A DNA stretch of 7,038 bases from Dehalococcoidia bacterium (GTDB taxonomy: Bacteria > Chloroflexota > Dehalococcoidia > Tepidiformales > Tepidiformaceae). The notes under the pieces are model-generated. The model had not been told where the DNA came from and did not search any database. It saw only the letters and a list, made by a program, of their open reading frames with translations. How positions within the stretch are numbered: position 1 is the stretch's first letter; each line of letters begins with the position of its first letter. The stretch covers positions 1 through 7,038 of the forward strand of contig JALOAP010000156.1 of NCBI GenBank assembly GCA_023228745.1, written 5' to 3'. Positions 5,299 through 7,038 of the stretch are shown piece by piece. Both the position numbers and the translations under genes were made by a program.

Positions 5299-5381
5299 GT
5301 TATCCCCGTGATTACGAATATTCCCATTGTGCCGACGAGAAGCAGGAACACGATTGCCGACCACTTCAGCGGCACGGTCAT
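5283..5381 (-). CDS. 32-aa membrane microprotein
   Basis: The ATG at 5381 overlaps the TGA of the upstream gene (ATGA at 5381-5378), and GGATGG about 8 bases upstream can act as SD. The product is MTVPLKWS followed by a hydrophobic segment AIVFLLLVGTMGIFVITGI (about 9-27) and a TWLFR end, so it should be one membrane helix. Its stop (5283-5285) lies inside the start region of the following gene. No family is recognised. Confidence 0.6.
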   Translation of the reverse strand: MTVPLKWSAIVFLLLVGTMGIFVITGITWLFR

Positions 5382-5485
5382 GTAAGAAGCCATCCAATGA
5401 GCGTGAGGATGATGAACAGCATAGTGAAGAAGTTAATTGCTACGCTGAACTGTTGGTCGTTTTCCGGATCGAAGTGGAAGCTCAT
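5378..5485 (-). CDS. 35-aa membrane microprotein
   Basis: The ATG at 5485 overlaps the upstream TGA (ATGA) and GGGAGG lies 6 bases before it, a strong ribosome site. A polar N-terminus (MSFHFDPENDQQ) is followed by one hydrophobic helix (NFFTMLFIILTLIGWLLT, about 18-35) that reaches the C-terminus. The acidic N-terminus suggests an N-out topology. The stop overlaps the next microprotein start. No family is recognised. Confidence 0.65.
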   Translation of the reverse strand: MSFHFDPENDQQFSVAINFFTMLFIILTLIGWLLT

Positions 5486-5706
5486 GGAGTCCTCCCGGCA
5501 AGTCCGCAGTAGCCCTTATCGTGATATTTCTCCGGACCTTCATAATTGGGGTTCGTTACTTCCCATCTCCACATCATGCAGTCGGAGGCGAGACAGAGCG
5601 GAGAATTACCGAAACCGCCGCGATTGCTCTCTAAATCATTAAACAGCTGCGTGACCTGATAACGCGGACACCACTTCTTTTTCGCTTCTTCTTCAGTTAG
5701 AATCAC
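5482..5706 (-). CDS. 74-aa phage protein with four conserved cysteines
   Basis: GTG at 5706 is the best start: GGGAGGGGGAGAAAA lies directly before it and the protein then begins ILTEEEAKKKWCP, matching the start of a small phage protein family I remember (EEAKxKWCP, then C-x4-CMxWRW, then GYCGLAG). Cysteines at 13, 38, 43 and 67 (WCPRYQ, SPLCLASDCMMWRW, GYCGLAG) could bind zinc or an iron-sulfur cluster; the tryptophans flanking them are also part of the pattern. The family's function is unknown to me. It follows the Cys-rich 52-aa gene by 14 bp and its TGA overlaps the next start. Confidence 0.85.
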   Translation of the reverse strand: MILTEEEAKKKWCPRYQVTQLFNDLESNRGGFGNSPLCLASDCMMWRWEVTNPNYEGPEKYHDKGYCGLAGRTP

Positions 5707-5720
5707 TTTTCTCCCCCTCC

Positions 5721-5879
5721 CTAACACCGTGGACAATCTGAACCGTTCTGCAATCCGTGGAGTACGCAATCGTACCTCTCATCCTCACAGGTCATCAGCT
5801 TCAAGTCCATGCCCGTCTGATCGGCAACAAACCGCTGAATCTCCCGGCAGTCCGAATCTTCACAGTCGAAGCAGTTCAT
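5721..5879 (-). CDS. 52-aa cysteine-rich protein, putative metal binding
   Basis: The ATG at 5879 overlaps the upstream TGA (ATGA) and is preceded by GGAGGGAGGGAG, so this start is preferred to any upstream in-frame one. Seven of 52 residues are cysteine: C3, C6 and C11 in MNCFDCEDSDC, C31 and C38 in TCEDERYDC, C49 and C52 in DCPRC at the very end, with H41 nearby. CxxC pairs at both ends suggest a zinc-binding knuckle pair. The protein is acidic, so direct DNA binding is less likely than protein contact. No family is recognised. Confidence 0.75.
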   Translation of the reverse strand: MNCFDCEDSDCREIQRFVADQTGMDLKLMTCEDERYDCVLHGLQNGSDCPRC

Positions 5880-5977
5880 CTCCCTCCCTCCAATTTCCAC
5901 AGCACCCACGCAACCGCATCGGCAAGCCAATCCATTACCCTCTCGAATAACGATGTAGCCTTGAATGTGTCCTGCAT
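5876..5977 (-). CDS. 33-aa first gene of the leftward operon
   Basis: The ATG at 5977 has AAAAGGAG 7 bases upstream, the clearest ribosome site in the operon, and the TGA at 5876-5878 overlaps the next ATG. The product, MQDTFKATSLFERVMDWLAD then AVAWVLWKLEGGR, is one amphipathic, Trp-rich helix that could lie on a membrane or a protein partner. Its last codons (GAG GGA GGG AGA TGA) also form the SD of the next gene. No family is recognised. It is the gene closest to the leftward promoter, behind a leader of about 200 nt. Confidence 0.65.
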   Translation of the reverse strand: MQDTFKATSLFERVMDWLADAVAWVLWKLEGGR

Positions 5978-5996
5978 GGTGCGCTCCTTTTAGATT

Positions 5997-6053
5997 GGGA
6001 ACGGGCCGCTGGACCCATTATCCGATGTTTTAAAATCCCCCGGCCCTGTTCCC
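5997..6053 (-). ncRNA. Structured leader hairpin before the leftward operon
   Basis: The arms GGGAACGGGCCG (5997-6008) and CGGCCCTGTTCCC (6041-6053) pair over 12 bp with one bulged base and enclose about 32 nt. In the leftward transcript the hairpin ends only a few bases before the AAAAGGAG of the first gene. It has no U tract, so it is not a standard terminator. It may shape translation, antitermination or RNA stability. The rest of the gap 5978-6187 holds no convincing gene on either strand. Confidence 0.5.
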
Positions 6054-6177
6054 TTAACCATTGCACCCGGCAGGATTTACGGCCTCTGAATGTTGCCCGT
6101 GATCCTTGCGTCCTTTTGGACTACCATCATGGGCTTATGGGCCACCTACCTTTATGGACTAACTGCGTCCGGGTACG

Positions 6178-6194
6178 GTTTAGCATCACTATAC
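6178..6194. promoter_or_regulatory. Operator dyad 1, over the leftward -10
   Basis: GTTTAGCATCACTATAC fits GTWTAGYNNNRCTAWAC exactly, an interrupted palindrome typical of dimeric HTH repressors. It overlaps the TATAGT -10 element. The same 17-bp design appears at 6714-6730, and a matching partner lies exactly 45 bp away. Confidence 0.7.
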
Positions 6195-6215
6195 ACTATT
6201 TATCGGGTCTGTCAA
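6188..6215 (-). promoter_or_regulatory. Strong sigma70-type leftward early promoter
   Basis: On the minus strand TTGACA (6215-6210) and TATAGT (6193-6188) are separated by 16 bp: a perfect -35 and a good -10. Transcription would start near 6180 and read the small-gene operon through the integrase. A 17-bp dyad operator (6178-6194) covers the -10 and another (6223-6239) sits just upstream of the -35, so repression in the lysogen is expected. Confidence 0.8.
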
Positions 6216-6222
6216 GCAAAAA

Positions 6223-6239
6223 GTTTAGTATTATTTAAC
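6223..6239. promoter_or_regulatory. Operator dyad 2, upstream of the leftward -35 (weaker match)
   Basis: GTTTAGTATTATTTAAC matches the 17-bp consensus with two differences in the right half and lies exactly 45 bp from dyad 1. It is 7 bp upstream of the -35 element, where a bound repressor could block polymerase or act cooperatively. Confidence 0.5.
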
Positions 6240-6250
6240 TCGATGGGCGG

Positions 6251-6302
6251 AAAATTTTGCCCGATTGGAGGGATTTTCACACACGGGTGAAGGGAATTGG
6301 GC
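6251..6302 (-). terminator. Possible terminator after the repressor gene
   Basis: GCCCGATT (6259-6266) pairs with AATTGGGC (6295-6302, one G-T), and inside it TTCAC (6276-6280) pairs with GTGAA (6287-6291). In the leftward direction the stem starts just past the repressor stop and is followed by AAAATTTT, so only four U residues come after it. It is a plausible weak terminator or a 3' stabilising hairpin. Confidence 0.4.
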
Positions 6303-6305
6303 GGA

Positions 6306-6653
6306 TTACTTCTTTTCCTTCAGTTCCTTCAGGATCATTTCGTGGGCGTATTTCACGGAAGGAAGCCCCTTATTGATGGCAAGATAGAAGTCCCGCATAG
6401 CAATCAAATCTTCTTTCCTCATTGGTTCTTCAAAGAGAACGAACAATGGCACACCTAACGCTTTGGCGATCTTGGCAAGCATTTCCGGAGTAGTACTGGT
6501 CTGACCTCGCTCTAATTGGCTGATAAACCCCTTTGTCACGCCTACTCTCCTTCCTACCTCCCCCTGGCTCAGTTTAAGGGTTACACGAATCAACCTTATA
6601 TTGCTTCCCACGCGCCTCATAAAACCATGATTTTCATTCAGAGCATCTTTCAT
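6306..6653 (-). CDS. Xre/CI-like phage repressor, no protease domain
   Basis: This 115-aa protein has an HTH_3 domain: NIRLIRVTLKLSQGEVGRRV (about 18-37), then the recognition helix in GVTKGFISQLERG (38-50) and TPEMLAKIAKALGVPLFVLF (65% hydrophobic, typical Xre scaffold helices). The C-terminal 40 residues are a short helical tail (EDLIAMRDFYLAINKGLP, then HEMILKELKEKK), too short for the LexA-type autoprotease of lambda CI, so induction must work differently. The ATG at 6653 is chosen because the domain begins soon after; GGGG about 9 bases upstream is its SD, and longer in-frame reading runs through the operator region. It is expected to bind the 17-bp dyads at its own promoter and at the leftward promoter and to maintain lysogeny. 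Dyad 3 (6669-6685) lies over its probable promoter, suggesting autoregulation. Confidence 0.9.
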   Translation of the reverse strand: MKDALNENHGFMRRVGSNIRLIRVTLKLSQGEVGRRVGVTKGFISQLERGQTSTTPEMLAKIAKALGVPLFVLFEEPMRKEDLIAMRDFYLAINKGLPSVKYAHEMILKELKEKK

Positions 6654-6668
6654 ACCACCGTTCCCCCT

Positions 6669-6685
6669 GTTTAGCAATAGTAAAA
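6669..6685. promoter_or_regulatory. Operator dyad 3, just upstream of the repressor gene (weaker match)
   Basis: GTTTAGCAATAGTAAAA keeps the left half of the 17-bp consensus and differs at two positions in the right half. It lies 15 bp before the repressor ATG, overlaps a candidate leftward -10 (TACTAT, 6682-6677), and is exactly 45 bp from dyad 4. Confidence 0.5.
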
Positions 6686-6702
6686 GTAAGTGAAATTTTT
6701 CC

Positions 6703-6731
6703 TTGCACAATAAGTATAGTGGTGCTAAACT
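6703..6731 (+). promoter_or_regulatory. Probable rightward early promoter
   Basis: TTGCAC (6703-6708) and TAAACT (6726-6731) are separated by 17 bp and would start transcription near 6738, about 100 nt before the 54-aa gene. The -10 is covered by operator dyad 4. The elements are imperfect, so the exact promoter is uncertain; TATGAT at 6748-6753 is a weaker alternative -10. Confidence 0.5.
6714..6730. promoter_or_regulatory. Operator dyad 4, in the divergent control region
   Basis: GTATAGTGGTGCTAAAC fits GTWTAGYNNNRCTAWAC exactly. It overlaps the rightward -10, and its minus strand also offers TATACT as a leftward -10, so it may control both directions. It is the reverse-orientation twin of dyad 1 (TATAGTGATGCTAAAC against TATAGTGGTGCTAAAC). 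Confidence 0.7.
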
Positions 6732-6841
6732 CACCTCAGTTAATTTGTATGATACACATAAACCAGATCGATTACCATAACACAAAAGTACCAAAGTTTC
6801 TACACCATTCGTTGTAGGACAAACACTTCAGGGAGGTCATC

Positions 6842-7006
6842 ATGGCTAAGACCAATTCCGTTTCAACCGAACCCGTTGATGTGCTTCCCCTTGAAGTCGC
6901 TAATTGGCTTCAGGATGCGCTGGACATGAAACCGCGTCACCCGGGGGATTTTGACGAATGGCCAATTGATGAGCAGATGGAATATTTCAAGAGGGGTGGG
7001 AGATAG
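6842..7006 (+). CDS. 54-aa protein, paralogue of the 46-aa protein at 4576-4716; cro position
   Basis: The ATG at 6842 follows GGGAGGTCATC, a strong ribosome site, and the frame ends at TAG 7004-7006. The protein has a polar N-terminus (AKTNSVSTEPVDV), a helix block LPLEVANWLQDALDMKPR, a short acidic linker and the C-terminus DEQMEYFKRGGR. The helix block and the C-terminus are nearly the same as in the leftward 46-aa protein. It is the first gene rightward of the repressor, where lambdoid phages carry cro, yet no helix-turn-helix is visible. Its transcription should be switched with the lytic genes by the operator at 6714-6730. Function is unknown; a small adaptor or anti-repressor-like regulator is conceivable only from position. 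Confidence 0.85.
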   Translation: MAKTNSVSTEPVDVLPLEVANWLQDALDMKPRHPGDFDEWPIDEQMEYFKRGGR

Positions 7007-7009
7007 TTC

Positions 7010-7038
7010 ATGCCAACAATCAATTACAAGAACGGCAA
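7010..7038 (+). CDS. Start of a further rightward gene, cut by the window end
   Basis: The ATG at 7010 lies 4 bp after the previous stop, with GGTGGGAG about 9 to 12 bases upstream (inside the last codons of the 54-aa gene). Only MPTINYKNG and a partial codon can be read. The YKNG start recalls phage PD-(D/E)XK nucleases that begin with a short YxNGxxVPxVT segment, but nine residues are far too few to assign it. Confidence 0.5.

Noticed and set aside
5876..5977. The C-terminal GGR of the 33-aa protein as a third member of the paralogue family
   Set aside because: Only the last three residues agree, and they are dictated by the SD of the next gene; the rest does not align.
6090..6290. A 66-codon open frame on the + strand with hydrophobic stretches
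   Set aside because: It has no good SD, runs antisense through the leftward promoter, operators and leader, and resembles no known protein; the regulatory reading explains the region better.
6654..6794. A 47-residue N-terminal extension of the repressor
   Set aside because: It would be encoded by the operator and promoter region and carries unlikely Leu/Cys-rich sequence; the HTH domain is complete from the ATG at 6653.
1..7038. CRISPR arrays, insertion sequences or rRNA
   Set aside because: I saw no spaced repeat series, transposase frame with terminal inverted repeats, or rRNA-like sequence.

Overview
The window looks like part of a temperate tailed-phage (Caudoviricetes-type) genome from a Gram-negative host. 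It holds a lysis cassette, a tyrosine integrase, an Xre/CI-like repressor with divergent promoters and operator sites, and a dense set of very small overlapping early genes. A 3' piece of a tRNA-Ala(GGC) gene lies next to the integrase. From memory its sequence style suits Deltaproteobacteria/Desulfobacterota-like bacteria, but that host guess is weak.

Layout. (1) 1-729, rightward: the end of a 3TM-type holin and a GH24 endolysin, overlapping by ATGA. (2) 716-1519, leftward: an FkbM-family methyltransferase, tail to tail with the endolysin, in the usual place for a lysogenic-conversion cargo gene. (3) 1520-1801: an attachment region with the 3' end of tRNA-Ala(GGC) (1696-1746), a strong rightward terminator (1753-1786) and TTACCCA repeats on both sides. 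Phage genes lie on both sides of this core, so it reads as attP (circular or excised genome, or the join of tandem prophages) rather than a simple prophage end. (4) 1802-5977, leftward: a block of about 16 genes running from a 33-aa gene down to the integrase. It includes a PAPS-reductase-like protein, a DUF7352-like protein, an apparently frameshifted ASCH-like gene, several Cys-rich putative metal-binding proteins and four single-membrane-segment microproteins. Many junctions are 4-base ATGA overlaps, which implies translational coupling. (5) 5978-6305: a roughly 200-nt leader, a strong leftward promoter and a possible terminator of the repressor gene. (6) 6306-6653: the repressor, leftward. 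(7) 6654-6841: a divergent control region. (8) 6842-7038, rightward: a 54-aa gene where cro would be expected, then the first codons of another gene.

Two observations stand out. First, the 54-aa rightward protein (6842-7006) and a 46-aa protein in the leftward operon (4576-4716) are clear paralogues of a small family I do not recognise, one in each early transcription unit. Second, four copies of a 17-bp dyad, GTWTAGYNNNRCTAWAC, form two pairs, each with exactly 45 bp between copies, over the leftward promoter and the divergent repressor/rightward promoters. They are probably the operators by which one repressor controls both units. Many of the small genes were found by following SD sequences and overlapping stop/start codons, so their identity as genes is an inference from that architecture.
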